A stretch of 34,171 bases of DNA from a bacterium (GCA_021107795.1 JAIOSB010000018.1:1-34171); one strand, 5' to 3'; shown: positions 1-7,895, numbered from the stretch's first letter. Program-made: numbers and translations. The notes: generated by a model not told the origin, from the sequence alone.

Positions 1-341
1 GTGATGATGTAAAAGCTGAATTTTTTAGTGTAGGAGAATTAGTAGCAACAACAAGTAAGTCTAAAGGTAAAGGATTCCAAGGTGTTGTAAAAAGATGGGG
101 ATTTAAAGGAGGACACAGAACTCATGGACAATCAGACAGACAAAGAGCACCAGGTTCTATCGGTGCAGGAACTGATCCAGGAAGAGTTTGGAAAGGTAAG
201 AAAATGGGAGGAAGAATGGGAGGTGATCAGTTTACAATGAAAGAAAAGAAAGTCATTGCAATTCAAGACAATTATTTATTAATATCAGGTCCAGTCCCAG
301 GAACAAAAGGAGACTTGGTAGCTGTATTTACTGAAGAATAA
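1..341 (+). CDS. rplC: Ribosomal protein uL3 (L3), C-terminal part
   Basis: The gene is cut by the window's left edge; the open frame runs from base 3 to a TAA at 339-341, giving about 112 residues. It contains the L3 core signature around GGHRTHGQSDRQRAPGSIG, followed by GRVWKGKKMGGRMGG, the loop that in L3 reaches toward the peptidyl-transferase centre. L3 is an early-assembling 23S rRNA-binding protein of the 50S subunit. The rplD start codon follows one base after the stop, as expected in an S10-type operon. Identification is firm; the N-terminal half is simply outside the window. Confidence 0.95.
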   Translation, partial: DDVKAEFFSVGELVATTSKSKGKGFQGVVKRWGFKGGHRTHGQSDRQRAPGSIGAGTDPGRVWKGKKMGGRMGGDQFTMKEKKVIAIQDNYLLISGPVPGTKGDLVAVFTEE

Positions 342-342
342 C

Positions 343-945
343 ATGGCAGAAACGAAGAAAACCAAAACAACTAAAGAAGTAAAACTTAATCCATCCGTAT
401 GGGAGGTAAAGTTTAATGCAGACTTGATAGCTCAGGTTCTCTATGTATATCGTAGCAATGAAAGAAAAGGGACATCAAGCACAAAGACAAGAGCAGAAGT
501 TCGTGGTGGTGGGAAAAAACCTTGGAAGCAGAAAGGTACTGGTCGAGCAAGACACGGCTCTATAAGGTCCCCAATCTGGGTAAAAGGTGGTGTAGCATTT
601 GGATCAAGTAATAAGAACTGGAAAAGAAAAATAAATAAGAAAATGTCTAAGAAAGCCGCATGTATGATGCTTTCTCAGAGACTTTCTGAAGATGCTATCG
701 AATTTGTAAAAATAGGTAAAAAAGGGATTAAGACATTAAGGGAAACTATGATAAAAAGTGCAGGTAAGAAAACAATAATAATCTCTGCAAATAAAGATAT
801 AGATCTTGCAATAAGAAATGTAGAGAAAATTAGATTCGTCGATGTCGAGAAAGTAAACGCTAAGCATATTGTAGATTGTACCAAGGTGTTAATAGATGAA
901 AGCTCGCTTAAGATTTTGGAAGAAAGACTAACAAATGGAAAATAA
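343..945 (+). CDS. rplD: Ribosomal protein uL4 (L4)
   Basis: 200 residues, a normal length for L4. The basic extended loop (residues about 46-90, with GGGKKPWKQKGTGRARHGS and a following GGVAFG) is the segment that lines the polypeptide exit tunnel in known ribosomes. The first 15 residues are lysine- and threonine-rich and slightly longer than in typical L4. The ATG lies one base after the rplC stop and has no Shine-Dalgarno of its own, suggesting translational coupling. The 3' end overlaps rplW by 11 bases. In some bacteria L4 also represses its own operon; nothing here tests that. Confidence 0.96.
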   Translation: MAETKKTKTTKEVKLNPSVWEVKFNADLIAQVLYVYRSNERKGTSSTKTRAEVRGGGKKPWKQKGTGRARHGSIRSPIWVKGGVAFGSSNKNWKRKINKKMSKKAACMMLSQRLSEDAIEFVKIGKKGIKTLRETMIKSAGKKTIIISANKDIDLAIRNVEKIRFVDVEKVNAKHIVDCTKVLIDESSLKILEERLTNGK

Positions 946-1228
946 AAACATCAAATTACAACCAGTGATATCAGAGAAAAGCTATGAATTAGCTAATGCT
1001 CTAAATAAATACACATTCTTGGTAACAGGAGGGATTAACAAAATAGAAATTAAACAACTTGTTGAAAAAGAATATAAAGTAAAAGTATTGAAAGTTAACA
1101 CAGTTGTAAGACCAGGTAAACTATATAGGGATCACAAAACAAATAAGAAATTTAGAAAAGGAGATAGTACAAAAGCTGTCGTTACCTTGAAAAAAGGAGA
1201 TAAAATTGATGAATTCTTAAATATATAG
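935..1228 (+). CDS. rplW: Ribosomal protein uL23 (L23)
   Basis: 97 residues, the usual L23 size. It starts with the family pattern IKLQPVISEKSYELA and carries the conserved KVKVLKVNTVVRPGK strand and loop that binds 23S rRNA domain III. L23 sits at the tunnel exit and is the docking site for trigger factor and SRP. The ATG lies inside the last codons of rplD (11-base overlap), which implies coupled translation. The stop is two bases before rplB. Order L4-L23-L2 is canonical. Confidence 0.95.
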   Translation: MENKNIKLQPVISEKSYELANALNKYTFLVTGGINKIEIKQLVEKEYKVKVLKVNTVVRPGKLYRDHKTNKKFRKGDSTKAVVTLKKGDKIDEFLNI

Positions 1229-1230
1229 CT

Positions 1231-2082
1231 ATGGCAGTAAAATCATTCAAACCAACAACATCAACATTAAGGGGAACTAAGCTCGAAGACAGATCAGCTC
1301 TTGTTAAGGGGCATGGTCCTAAGAAGCTCTCCATTTCTAAAAATCAAAGAGCTGGAAGAAACAATCAAGGAAGAATAACAGTAAGACATAGAGGAGGAGG
1401 ATTTAAAAGAAGAGTAAGAATAGTTGATTTTAAAAGAGACAAATTTGATATTCCTGCAAAAGTCACGGGGTTTTACTTTGATCCTAATAGAACTGCACAT
1501 CTAGCACTCTTACAGTATGCAGATGGTGAAAAAAGATATATAATAGCGCCTAAAGGTCTTAAGGTGGGAGATACAGTTGTTTCTGGAGAAAAAACTGACA
1601 TACTTACAGGTAATGCAATGTATGTTAAAAACATTCCTTCTGGTACACCAGTTCATTGTGTAGAAAACGAAGTTGGACGAGGTGCTAGGTTTGGAAGATC
1701 AGCAGGGCAGATAATCATAGTCCAAGGTATTGACTCTACAGGCAAATATGTACAAATTAAACTACCCTCTGGAGAAATTAGACTAGTTCCGGCAAGTGCA
1801 ATGGCTACCATTGGACAAGTTGGAAATGAGGACAAGGTGAATGTAAAACTTGGTAAAGCAGGTAGAAGAAGAAACTTAGGATGGAGACCAGCAGTAAGAG
1901 GTATGGCTATGCACGCAGTACAACATCCTCACGGTGGAGGAGAAGGAAAAGGACAAGTAGGAGGACAAGCTAAAGATATTTGGGGTAATAGAATAGGTAC
2001 TAGAACTAGAAGAAATAAGAAGACAGACAAATTCATAATCAGGCGTAGGAGAACTAAAACAAGACCTGATGCTAAGAAATAA
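1231..2082 (+). CDS. rplB: Ribosomal protein uL2 (L2)
   Basis: 283 residues, close to the family norm of about 275. The N-terminal RNA-binding part has the RVRIVDFKRDKF region and the C-terminal part has HPHGGGEGKG starting near residue 232; this includes the histidine implicated in peptidyl-transferase activity in other bacteria. The C-terminus is strongly basic (RTRRNKKTDKFIIRRRR). L2 is needed for subunit association and tRNA binding. No Shine-Dalgarno precedes the ATG; the upstream bases are AT-rich (aatatatagct). It is followed by an 17-base gap and rpsS. Confidence 0.97.
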   Translation: MAVKSFKPTTSTLRGTKLEDRSALVKGHGPKKLSISKNQRAGRNNQGRITVRHRGGGFKRRVRIVDFKRDKFDIPAKVTGFYFDPNRTAHLALLQYADGEKRYIIAPKGLKVGDTVVSGEKTDILTGNAMYVKNIPSGTPVHCVENEVGRGARFGRSAGQIIIVQGIDSTGKYVQIKLPSGEIRLVPASAMATIGQVGNEDKVNVKLGKAGRRRNLGWRPAVRGMAMHAVQHPHGGGEGKGQVGGQAKDIWGNRIGTRTRRNKKTDKFIIRRRRTKTRPDAKK

Positions 2083-2099
2083 TTTTAATATACTAAAGA

Positions 2100-2405
2100 A
2101 TGTCTAGATCATTAAAGAAAGGACCATATACAGATGAAAAATTGATGGAGAAGGTAAGAAAAGCTTTACAGACTGGAGATAGGAAACCTATCAAAACATG
2201 GGCTAGACCATCCACAATTACACCAGAAATGGTCGGATTGACATTTGCTGTACATAATGGGAAAACACATGTAGAAGTATTAATAGGAGAAAGTATGATA
2301 GGTCATAGACTCGGAGAATTTGCTCCTACAAGAAAGTTCAAAGGACATGCTAAAAAAGGGAAATTAGCGAAAGTTTACGGAAGTAGTGGTAGATTTGAAG
2401 AATAA
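2100..2405 (+). CDS. rpsS: Ribosomal protein uS19 (S19)
   Basis: 101 residues. The opening [10 protein letters not shown] and the central [20 protein letters not shown] plus [18 protein letters not shown] are diagnostic for S19, which sits in the head of the 30S subunit, contacts S13 and faces the A-site tRNA. The C-terminal tail ([12 protein letters not shown]) is slightly longer than in the shortest homologues. The leader between rplB and this gene is 17 AT-rich bases with no Shine-Dalgarno. Confidence 0.96.
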   Translation: MSRSLKKGPYTDEKLMEKVRKALQTGDRKPIKTWARPSTITPEMVGLTFAVHNGKTHVEVLIGESMIGHRLGEFAPTRKFKGHAKKGKLAKVYGSSGRFEE

Positions 2406-2421
2406 TATAAATATATAAACA

Positions 2422-2763
2422 ATGGAAACCAAAGTAAGTAAAGTAAAAGTAAAGAATATAGCACAATCAGCACAAAAGCTTAGACTCATTGTTGATCTTG
2501 TTCGAGGTAAGGACGTAAACGAAGCTCTTGATATATTAGAATTTACAAATAAAAAAGGGAGTCTTTTTGTCAAAAAAGCCATTCTTTCTGGAGTAGCTAA
2601 TGCAAGAGAAAAGTATGGAGTAGAAAGTGAGGAGCTTAAAATTAAAAGTATAACGGTTGATGGAGCTACTACCTTAAAAAGAGGGAGATTCGCTTCCAGG
2701 GGTAGACACTCAGTCATACTTAAAAGAAGAGCACATCTTAATTTAGAATTGGAAGTTAAATAA
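2422..2763 (+). CDS. rplV: Ribosomal protein uL22 (L22)
   Basis: 113 residues, typical L22. The conserved opening helix (KNIAQSAQKLRLIVDLVRG) and the C-terminal beta-hairpin region (RGRFASRGRHSVILKRRAHL) that reaches into the exit tunnel are visible; changes in this hairpin give macrolide resistance in other bacteria. The stop codon TAA shares its last base with the ATG of rpsC. Upstream bases are purely AT-rich (ataaatatataaaca) with no ribosome-binding sequence. Confidence 0.95.
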   Translation: METKVSKVKVKNIAQSAQKLRLIVDLVRGKDVNEALDILEFTNKKGSLFVKKAILSGVANAREKYGVESEELKIKSITVDGATTLKRGRFASRGRHSVILKRRAHLNLELEVK

Positions 2764-3410
2764 TGGGAAGAAAAGTCAATCCAAATGCAGTAAGAATAGG
2801 ATTAAATAAAACATGGGATTCTACATGGTATGCCAAGAAAGCTGACTTTCCGAAAGCTTTAGCACAAGATTTAAAAATTAGGAAATTAATAAATGTAAGA
2901 CTACATGATGCAGGTATTGATGTTGTAAAGATTTTCATCTCCACAAAACAAATAGAGATAGAAGTATACGTTGCACGACCAGGTGTAGCAATTGGACGAG
3001 GTGGAGAAGGAATTGATAAGCTACAAAAAGAGCTTAGAAGAATGTTGCAACAAGAAGTAGAGGTAAAGATTAAGGAAGTTCCTAAAGCAGACCTTTCTGC
3101 AAGAATCATTGCAAGAACAATAGCAGATGGTATTGAAAGAAGACAACCATCTAAGCTCTTAATGATTAGTGCTAAAGAAAAAGCTATGATGGCAGGAGCA
3201 AAAGGAATAAAAATTTGGGTATCAGGAAGAATTAACAAGGCAAGTCAAGCAAGAAGAATCAAAGCTACAGGAGGATCAGTACCAGCACAAACCCTAAAAG
3301 CAGATATAGATTATGCTGAAGAAGTAGCAAAAACAACAGATGCAGGCTTAATGGGTGTAAAGGTTTGGGTATATACAGGTGATAAAACAAGTGTTCACTC
3401 AGAAGAATAA
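2763..3410 (+). CDS. rpsC: Ribosomal protein uS3 (S3)
   Basis: 215 residues, near the family norm. It begins MGRKVNPNAVRIGLNKTWDS, has a type II KH domain with a GxxG loop at residues 78-81 (GRGG) and the C-terminal S3 domain (GAKGIKIWVSGRINKASQA). S3 lies at the mRNA entry channel of the 30S subunit with S4 and S5 and contributes to helicase activity. The start overlaps the rplV stop by one base, so the two are probably translationally coupled. Confidence 0.97.
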   Translation: MGRKVNPNAVRIGLNKTWDSTWYAKKADFPKALAQDLKIRKLINVRLHDAGIDVVKIFISTKQIEIEVYVARPGVAIGRGGEGIDKLQKELRRMLQQEVEVKIKEVPKADLSARIIARTIADGIERRQPSKLLMISAKEKAMMAGAKGIKIWVSGRINKASQARRIKATGGSVPAQTLKADIDYAEEVAKTTDAGLMGVKVWVYTGDKTSVHSEE

Positions 3411-3430
3411 TTATCTATTAAATAAATAAT

Positions 3431-3847
3431 ATGGCATTACAACCTAGAAAAAGAAAATTTAGAAAAGAGTTTAGAGGCAAAATGAGAGGGATTGCTGGTG
3501 CAAACAATACCATTACATTTGGTGACTATGGCATTAAAGCAATGCAAAGTGCTTGGATAAAAGAAAGACAGATTGAAGCTGCAAGAAGGGCGATTACAGG
3601 CTCTATCAAAAGAAAAGGCAAGGTTTGGATTAAGGTTTTTCCTCACAAACCATACACGCAAAAAGCAACAAATAGTAAGATGACTCAGGGTAAGGGAGAT
3701 GTGGAAGGATACGTAGCAGTTGTAAAACCAGGAACGATACTCTTTGAAATGGGAGGTGTAACTGAACAAGAAGCAAAAGAAGCCCTCAGACTTGCATCTC
3801 ACAAATTACCTGTAAAAACTAAATTTGTAATAAAGAAGGGTATATAA
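3431..3847 (+). CDS. rplP: Ribosomal protein uL16 (L16)
   Basis: 138 residues. Opening [20 protein letters not shown] and the [33 protein letters not shown] end are typical of L16, a late-assembling 50S protein near the A site and the central protuberance. It is preceded by a 20-base AT-rich gap. In most bacteria rpmC (L29) begins right after this gene; here the next 63 bases hold no open frame resembling L29 and instead contain a promoter. Confidence 0.96.
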   Translation: MALQPRKRKFRKEFRGKMRGIAGANNTITFGDYGIKAMQSAWIKERQIEAARRAITGSIKRKGKVWIKVFPHKPYTQKATNSKMTQGKGDVEGYVAVVKPGTILFEMGGVTEQEAKEALRLASHKLPVKTKFVIKKGI

Positions 3848-3850
3848 GGC

Positions 3851-3879
3851 TTGAGTAAAGTACTGAATATTGGTAAAAT
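3851..3879 (+). promoter_or_regulatory. Internal promoter at the position of the missing rpmC (L29)
   Basis: TTGAGT at 3851-3856, a 17-base spacer and TAAAAT at 3874-3879 preceded by TGG (extended -10). This is a good sigma-70-type promoter by eye. Transcription would begin near 3886, leaving about 25 bases before the rpsQ ATG. It would let the rpsQ-to-secY block be transcribed separately from the rplC-to-rplP block. Confidence 0.65.
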
Positions 3880-3910
3880 ACAGGCCGTTATAACATTTAA
3901 CAAAATATAA

Positions 3911-4153
3911 ATGACAAAAGGAAAAGGAAAGAAAAAAGAATTAAAAGGTGTAGTCATTGGAAACAAGATGCAGGCTACTGTTAGAGTACAAATAAATACT
4001 CCTTACAGTCATCCTGTATATAAGAAAGTTGTAAATAAAAGAACAGTATTCTTTGCACATACAGATAAAGAACTGAACATTGGAGAAGAAGTAACAATTA
4101 GAGAAAGTAAGCCATACTCTAAAAATGTAAAATGGGTAGTAATTAACGAATAA
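3911..4153 (+). CDS. rpsQ: Ribosomal protein uS17 (S17)
   Basis: 80 residues with the OB-fold S17 pattern: [19 protein letters not shown], the Y-x-HPVYKK segment and [28 protein letters not shown]17 binds 16S rRNA early in 30S assembly. The ATG is about 25 bases downstream of the predicted start of transcription from the promoter at 3851-3879. Its stop shares one base with the rplN start (taATG). The N-terminus is short and lysine-rich. Confidence 0.95.
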   Translation: MTKGKGKKKELKGVVIGNKMQATVRVQINTPYSHPVYKKVVNKRTVFFAHTDKELNIGEEVTIRESKPYSKNVKWVVINE

Positions 4154-4521
4154 TGGTCCAAAGACAAACAATATTAACAGTTGCAGATAACAGTGGAGCT
4201 AAGACAGCCAAAATCATAGGTATCCCAGGATACTCAAAGAGAAGAACAGTTGGTCTTGGAGATATTGTTAATGTATCAGTACAAAAGGCAGCCCCAAATG
4301 CTGCACTTAAACAACATGATGTAGAAAAAGCTGTAATTGTAAGAGTTCATAAGGAACACAGAAGAACAGATGGTACATACATTAGATTCGATGATAACGC
4401 AGCAGTAATCATAGATAACAAGAAAGATCCTGTAGGCTCAAGAATATTCGGACCAGTAGCAAGAGAATTAAAAGAAAGAGGATATGACAAAATAGTATCC
4501 CTTGCACCCGAAGTTTTGTAA
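4153..4521 (+). CDS. rplN: Ribosomal protein uL14 (L14)
   Basis: 122 residues, exactly the usual L14 length. The N-terminal [20 protein letters not shown] and the C-terminal [26 protein letters not shown] are diagnostic. L14 lies at the subunit interface, contacts 16S helix 14 (bridge B8) and is the RsfS docking site in other bacteria. The start overlaps the rpsQ stop by one base. Confidence 0.97.
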   Translation: MVQRQTILTVADNSGAKTAKIIGIPGYSKRRTVGLGDIVNVSVQKAAPNAALKQHDVEKAVIVRVHKEHRRTDGTYIRFDDNAAVIIDNKKDPVGSRIFGPVARELKERGYDKIVSLAPEVL

Positions 4522-4537
4522 TTTAATAAATATAAGA

Positions 4538-5032
4538 ATGAAGATTAGAAAAGGAGACACAATTAAAATGCTATACGGCAAAGATGCAGGAAGACAAGGA
4601 CCTGTACTAGTTGTTGAACCAAAGAAAAGTAGAGTATTAGTAGAAGGGTTAAACATGTACAAAAAACATCTTAAAGGAGATGGAAAAACAAAAGTATCAG
4701 AGATCGTCACAATTACTAAACCAGTATCAATTTCAAAAGTGATGCTTGTATGCCCACACTGTAATAAGCCAACAAGGATAGGATATATAATAAACAAAGG
4801 AATTAAAACAAGAATCTGTAAGAAATGTAATAAATTAGTGGATGCTAAAGTAGAAACAGTAAAAGAAGAAAAGAAAAAGGTAGAAAAGAAAACAACCAAG
4901 AAAAAAACAGCTACGAAAAAAAAGACGACTAAGAAGAAATCAACTGTGAAAAAGAAGACAACCAAGAAGAAAGCAGCTGTAAAGAAAAAAACAGTAACAA
5001 AGAAATCTAAGCCAAAGGAAACCAAGAAATAA
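4538..5032 (+). CDS. rplX: Ribosomal protein uL24 (L24) with Lys-rich C-terminal tail
   Basis: 164 residues from the ATG at 4538. An in-frame ATG at 4502 lies inside rplN, and only the downstream start gives the normal L24 N-terminus (MKIRKGDTIKMLYGKDAGRQG, KOW motif). A zinc-ribbon-like insert has C72, C75, C94 and C97. From about residue 112 the protein continues into a tail of roughly 50 residues made almost only of Lys, Thr, Ala, Val and Ser, in loose 11-residue repeats (KKKTTKKKSTV, KKKTTKKKAAV). Ordinary L24 is 100-110 residues, so the tail is an addition; it is likely disordered and RNA-binding (inference). The last stop base overlaps the rplE start. Confidence 0.93.
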   Translation: MKIRKGDTIKMLYGKDAGRQGPVLVVEPKKSRVLVEGLNMYKKHLKGDGKTKVSEIVTITKPVSISKVMLVCPHCNKPTRIGYIINKGIKTRICKKCNKLVDAKVETVKEEKKKVEKKTTKKKTATKKKTTKKKSTVKKKTTKKKAAVKKKTVTKKSKPKETKK

Positions 5033-5580
5033 TGTCAAGATTAAGAGACCAATATAACAAAAAAACAAGGAAACAGCTCTTAAAAGAAGGGAAATACCCT
5101 AATATAATGGCAGTACCAAATCTAGAAAAGATTGTACTTAATGTTGGTGTAGGTGAGGCAACTTCTAACAGTGAAGCCATTGATGAGGTAGTAGAAATAC
5201 TAACTCTCATATCTGGACAAAAACCTCTCATAAACAAGGCTAAGAAAGCAATCTCTACATTCAAACTAAGAGAAGGAGTGGATATAGGAGTATCAGTTAC
5301 ACTAAGAGGAGAGAGAATGTGGGACTTCTTTGACAAACTTGTAAATGTAGTATTCCCAAGAACAAAAGACTTCAGAGGACTATCTCCTAAATCTTTTGAT
5401 GGAGCAGGTAACTACTCAATAGGAATTGAAGATCATACGGTATTTCCAGAAATTGATGTAAATAATACCCGAAAAATTAGAAGTATGCAGGTAACACTAG
5501 TTAATACAGCAAAAGATGATAAAGGAGCAAAAATGTTCTTAGATAAATTCGGATTCCCATTCATAAAAGATGTCAACTAA
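5032..5580 (+). CDS. rplE: Ribosomal protein uL5 (L5)
   Basis: 182 residues, normal for L5. Conserved segments include [63 protein letters not shown] and the DHTVFPEID motif. L5 binds 5S rRNA with L18 in the central protuberance and touches P-site tRNA. It overlaps rplX by one base at its start and rpsN by 11 bases at its end, so expression of the three is probably coupled. Confidence 0.97.
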   Translation: MSRLRDQYNKKTRKQLLKEGKYPNIMAVPNLEKIVLNVGVGEATSNSEAIDEVVEILTLISGQKPLINKAKKAISTFKLREGVDIGVSVTLRGERMWDFFDKLVNVVFPRTKDFRGLSPKSFDGAGNYSIGIEDHTVFPEIDVNNTRKIRSMQVTLVNTAKDDKGAKMFLDKFGFPFIKDVN

Positions 5581-5764
5581 AGCAAAAGAATACAAAGCAA
5601 GAGCATTAAAGAAAAAGAGTAAATATGCAACAAGGGTGTATAATAGATGTGAGCTATGTGGAAGATCAAGAGCATATCTTAGACACTACGGTATTTGTAG
5701 GATTTGTTTTAGGAAATTAGCAAGTATGGGGGAGATCCCAGGTGTTAAGAAATCTATTTGGTAA
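5570..5764 (+). CDS. rpsN: Ribosomal protein uS14 (S14), zinc-binding type
   Basis: 64 residues with C27-x2-C30 and C43-x2-C46, the four zinc ligands of the short C+ form of S14, and the family end [12 protein letters not shown]14 sits in the 30S head. Keeping all four cysteines means zinc dependence; no C-minus paralogue is present in this window. The ATG lies within the last codons of rplE (11-base overlap). Slightly longer at the N-terminus than the common 61-residue form. Confidence 0.96.
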   Translation: MSTKAKEYKARALKKKSKYATRVYNRCELCGRSRAYLRHYGICRICFRKLASMGEIPGVKKSIW

Positions 5765-5780
5765 ATTTAAATAAAGAAAT

Positions 5781-6161
5781 ATGAACGATTACATATCAGA
5801 CCTATTGGCAAGATTACACAACGGAATAATAAGACAAAGGGAATCAATAACAGTTCCCAACTCTAAGGCAATAATCGCCGTCTTAGAAGTATTGAAACAA
5901 GAAGAAATGATTGCAGACTTTGAGAAAGTTGAAGACATGATTGAAGTCAAACCAATATACGAAGAAGATGGCAAGCCCTTGGTTAAACACTTTACTAGAG
6001 TTAGTAAACCAGGACAAAGAATGTATGTATCTAGTAAAGAACTAACACCCGTTATGAACGGAAGAGGAATAAATATTATATCTACCTCCTCTGGAGTCAT
6101 GACAGGATCTATGGCTAAAAGTAAGAATCTTGGAGGTGAATTAATCTGTAAAGTATGGTAA
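5781..6161 (+). CDS. rpsH: Ribosomal protein uS8 (S8)
   Basis: 126 residues. The start MNDYISDLLARLHNGI and the C-terminal SSGVMTGSMAKSKNLGGELICKVW match the S8 family (usually S-T-S-x-G-x-hM-T...G-G-E). S8 is a primary 16S rRNA binder and, in E. coli, represses the spc operon by binding its mRNA. The upstream gap is 16 AT-rich bases without a Shine-Dalgarno. It is followed by rplF after three bases. Confidence 0.96.
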   Translation: MNDYISDLLARLHNGIIRQRESITVPNSKAIIAVLEVLKQEEMIADFEKVEDMIEVKPIYEEDGKPLVKHFTRVSKPGQRMYVSSKELTPVMNGRGINIISTSSGVMTGSMAKSKNLGGELICKVW

Positions 6162-6164
6162 ACG

Positions 6165-6710
6165 ATGTCTAGAATAGGAAACCAACCAATAACAATAGAA
6201 GAAGGAGTTACAGTTACAATAAAGGATAAGAATGTTAATGTAAAAGGACCAAAGGGAGAACTAAATGTAGAATTACACTTCAAGATTTCTGCAGAGATAA
6301 AAGATAACGAAGTGATAGTATCAAGAATGGACGAAGAGAAACTAAGTAAATCACTACACGGAACATTCAGAATGCATATTGCAAATGCAATAGAAGGAGT
6401 AAAAAATGGTTATGAAAAGAAATTGGAATTGGTAGGAGTAGGATACAGAGCAAGATTAGAAGGAAAAACACTAGTCATGACCCTAGGATGGAACCATCCA
6501 GTAAAGGTAGAACCATACGAAGGTATAGAAGTTGAAGTTCCAGAAGAAACCAAGATTACAATAAAAGGAATTGACAAACAACAGGTAGGGGAATTTGCAG
6601 CAAAGATTAGAGGAATTAGAAAACCAGAACCATATAAAGGAAAAGGAATAAGATATGAAGGTGAATATGTTAAAAGAAAGAGTTCTAAATCTAGTTTAGG
6701 GGTAGCATAA
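6165..6710 (+). CDS. rplF: Ribosomal protein uL6 (L6)
   Basis: 181 residues, normal length. Two L6 repeats are recognisable: MSRIGNQPITIEEGVTVT at the start and GVGYRARLEGKTLVMTLGWNHP in the second half, with the terminal KIRGIRKPEPYKGKGIRYEGE motif that binds the sarcin-ricin region of 23S rRNA. Spacing to rpsH is three bases and to rplR one base, in keeping with dense operon packing. Confidence 0.97.
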   Translation: MSRIGNQPITIEEGVTVTIKDKNVNVKGPKGELNVELHFKISAEIKDNEVIVSRMDEEKLSKSLHGTFRMHIANAIEGVKNGYEKKLELVGVGYRARLEGKTLVMTLGWNHPVKVEPYEGIEVEVPEETKITIKGIDKQQVGEFAAKIRGIRKPEPYKGKGIRYEGEYVKRKSSKSSLGVA

Positions 6711-6711
6711 T

Positions 6712-7035
6712 ATGAAAAAAACAAGTAAACAAAAAAGACTAAGAAGAAAAATGCATATTAGAAAAACCATGAGTGGTACAAAACTAATACCAAGAGTTTT
6801 TGTGTTTAAAAGTAATAAATACTTTTATCCTGGACTTGCTAATGATGACGAAAACAAAGTAATAATGAGTATGATATGTAAAAAGAGTGAAAAAGAAATT
6901 GTTTCTTTAGCAAAGAAAATGTCAAAGAAACTTTCTAAATACGACAAACTAGTATTTGACAGAAGTGGATATAAATATCATGGATTAGTTAAGCTCTTTG
7001 TAGAAACACTAAGAGAAAATAAAGTTAATATATAG
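6712..7035 (+). CDS. rplR: Ribosomal protein uL18 (L18)
   Basis: 107 residues, slightly short of the usual 115-120. Pattern: basic N-terminus (KKTSKQKRLRRKMHIRKTM), then PRVFVFKSNKYFYPGLANDDENKV and the C-terminal FDRSGYKYHGLVKLFVETLRE, where bacterial L18 has FDRgGykYHGrVkAlAdaaRE. L18 bridges 5S rRNA to the 50S subunit with L5. The ATG is one base after the rplF stop. Confidence 0.94.
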   Translation: MKKTSKQKRLRRKMHIRKTMSGTKLIPRVFVFKSNKYFYPGLANDDENKVIMSMICKKSEKEIVSLAKKMSKKLSKYDKLVFDRSGYKYHGLVKLFVETLRENKVNI

Positions 7036-7044
7036 GAAATAAAA

Positions 7045-7875
7045 ATGCAAGATAGAAATAACCGTAACAATAGAAACCGTAGGAATCACAGAAGACAACC
7101 AAAAGGATATGAAAAGAAGACAGTATCTATCCGAAGAGTTGCTAAAGTAACCAAAGGTGGTAGAAGACTCAGATTTAGTGCAATGGTAATAGTAGGAGAT
7201 AAGAAAGGTAAGGTAGGAATAGGACTTGGAAGAGGAAGTGATACTAGAAGTGCAGTTGAGAAGGGAGAAAGAGTAGCAGTTAAAGCTATGAAACAAATCC
7301 AACTAATAGGTGATACAATACCACACGAAATAGAACACAAGCATGGATCTGCGAGAGTACTACTCAGACCTGCAAAACAAGGTACAGGTATCATCGCAGG
7401 ATCATCAGTAAGAGTAATATTAGAATTGGCAGGTATAGAAAACATATATGGAAAACTACTAGGAAGTAACGACCCTATTTCAAATGCATACTGTACTTTT
7501 GAAGCTCTACAAGAACTACGAAATGGAAGAGTTCTAAGAAAGATGAGAGTGATGAGAGAAAGAGTCCAATGGAAGAAAGATGTAGATGCAGAAAGAAAAA
7601 CAAAAGAAACTGCAAAGAGGAAAGCAAACAGAAAGAACTACAAGAAGGATAATCGTAAAAAACAGAAACCTAATAAGAAATTCGTAGCTAAACCAACAAA
7701 GAAGGAAGTTAATAAGAAGTCTGTAACTAAGCCAGTAAAGAAGGAAGTTAAGAAAGAACCTGTAACCAAGCCAGTGAAAAAGGAAACTAAGAAAAAGACA
7801 ATAGTTAAACCGGTCGAAAAGAAACCAAAGAAAAAAACAGTAGCTAAACCAGCGAAAAAGAAAACTAAGAAATAA
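7045..7875 (+). CDS. rpsE: Ribosomal protein uS5 (S5) with 13-residue tandem-repeat tail
   Basis: 276 residues, about 100 longer than normal S5. Residues about 23-180 are a complete S5: the N-terminal dsRBD-like part (SIRRVAKVTKGGRRLRFSA, VGIGLGRGSD) and the C-terminal domain (PAKQGTGIIAGSSVRVILELAG). After RMRVMRERVQWKKD the protein becomes lysine-rich; residues 216-276 are four full repeats and one partial repeat of a 13-residue unit of the type KPVKKEVKKEPVT. The N-terminus is Asn/Arg-rich. S5 acts in decoding fidelity and mRNA entry. The tail probably binds RNA or the membrane non-specifically (inference). rpmD (L30), normally next, is absent. Confidence 0.93.
   Translation: MQDRNNRNNRNRRNHRRQPKGYEKKTVSIRRVAKVTKGGRRLRFSAMVIVGDKKGKVGIGLGRGSDTRSAVEKGERVAVKAMKQIQLIGDTIPHEIEHKHGSARVLLRPAKQGTGIIAGSSVRVILELAGIENIYGKLLGSNDPISNAYCTFEALQELRNGRVLRKMRVMRERVQWKKDVDAERKTKETAKRKANRKNYKKDNRKKQKPNKKFVAKPTKKEVNKKSVTKPVKKEVKKEPVTKPVKKETKKKTIVKPVEKKPKKKTVAKPAKKKTKK
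7690..7872 (+). repeat. 39-bp tandem repeats encoding the S5 tail
   Basis: Four full 39-base units and a 27-base partial unit, each encoding a 13-residue block starting with Lys-Pro: KPTKKEVNKKSVT, KPVKKEVKKEPVT, KPVKKETKKKTIV, KPVEKKPKKKTVA and KPAKKKTKK. The units agree at the protein level but have drifted in DNA sequence, so they are old or under selection rather than a fresh slippage product. Confidence 0.85.
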
Positions 7876-7895
7876 TAAGTTTAAGAGATAAGAAT

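Noticed and set aside
3848-3910. A decayed or very short L29 gene.
   Set aside because: All three plus-strand frames contain stops and none shows the L29 helical pattern.
4502-4537. Upstream in-frame ATG for L24.
   Set aside because: It lies within rplN and adds 12 residues that no L24 has; ATG 4538 gives the family N-terminus.
7690-7872. The repetitive S5 tail, and the L24 tail, as a CRISPR or mobile repeat.
   Set aside because: The repeats are in frame, without spacers, and form a continuous protein tail.
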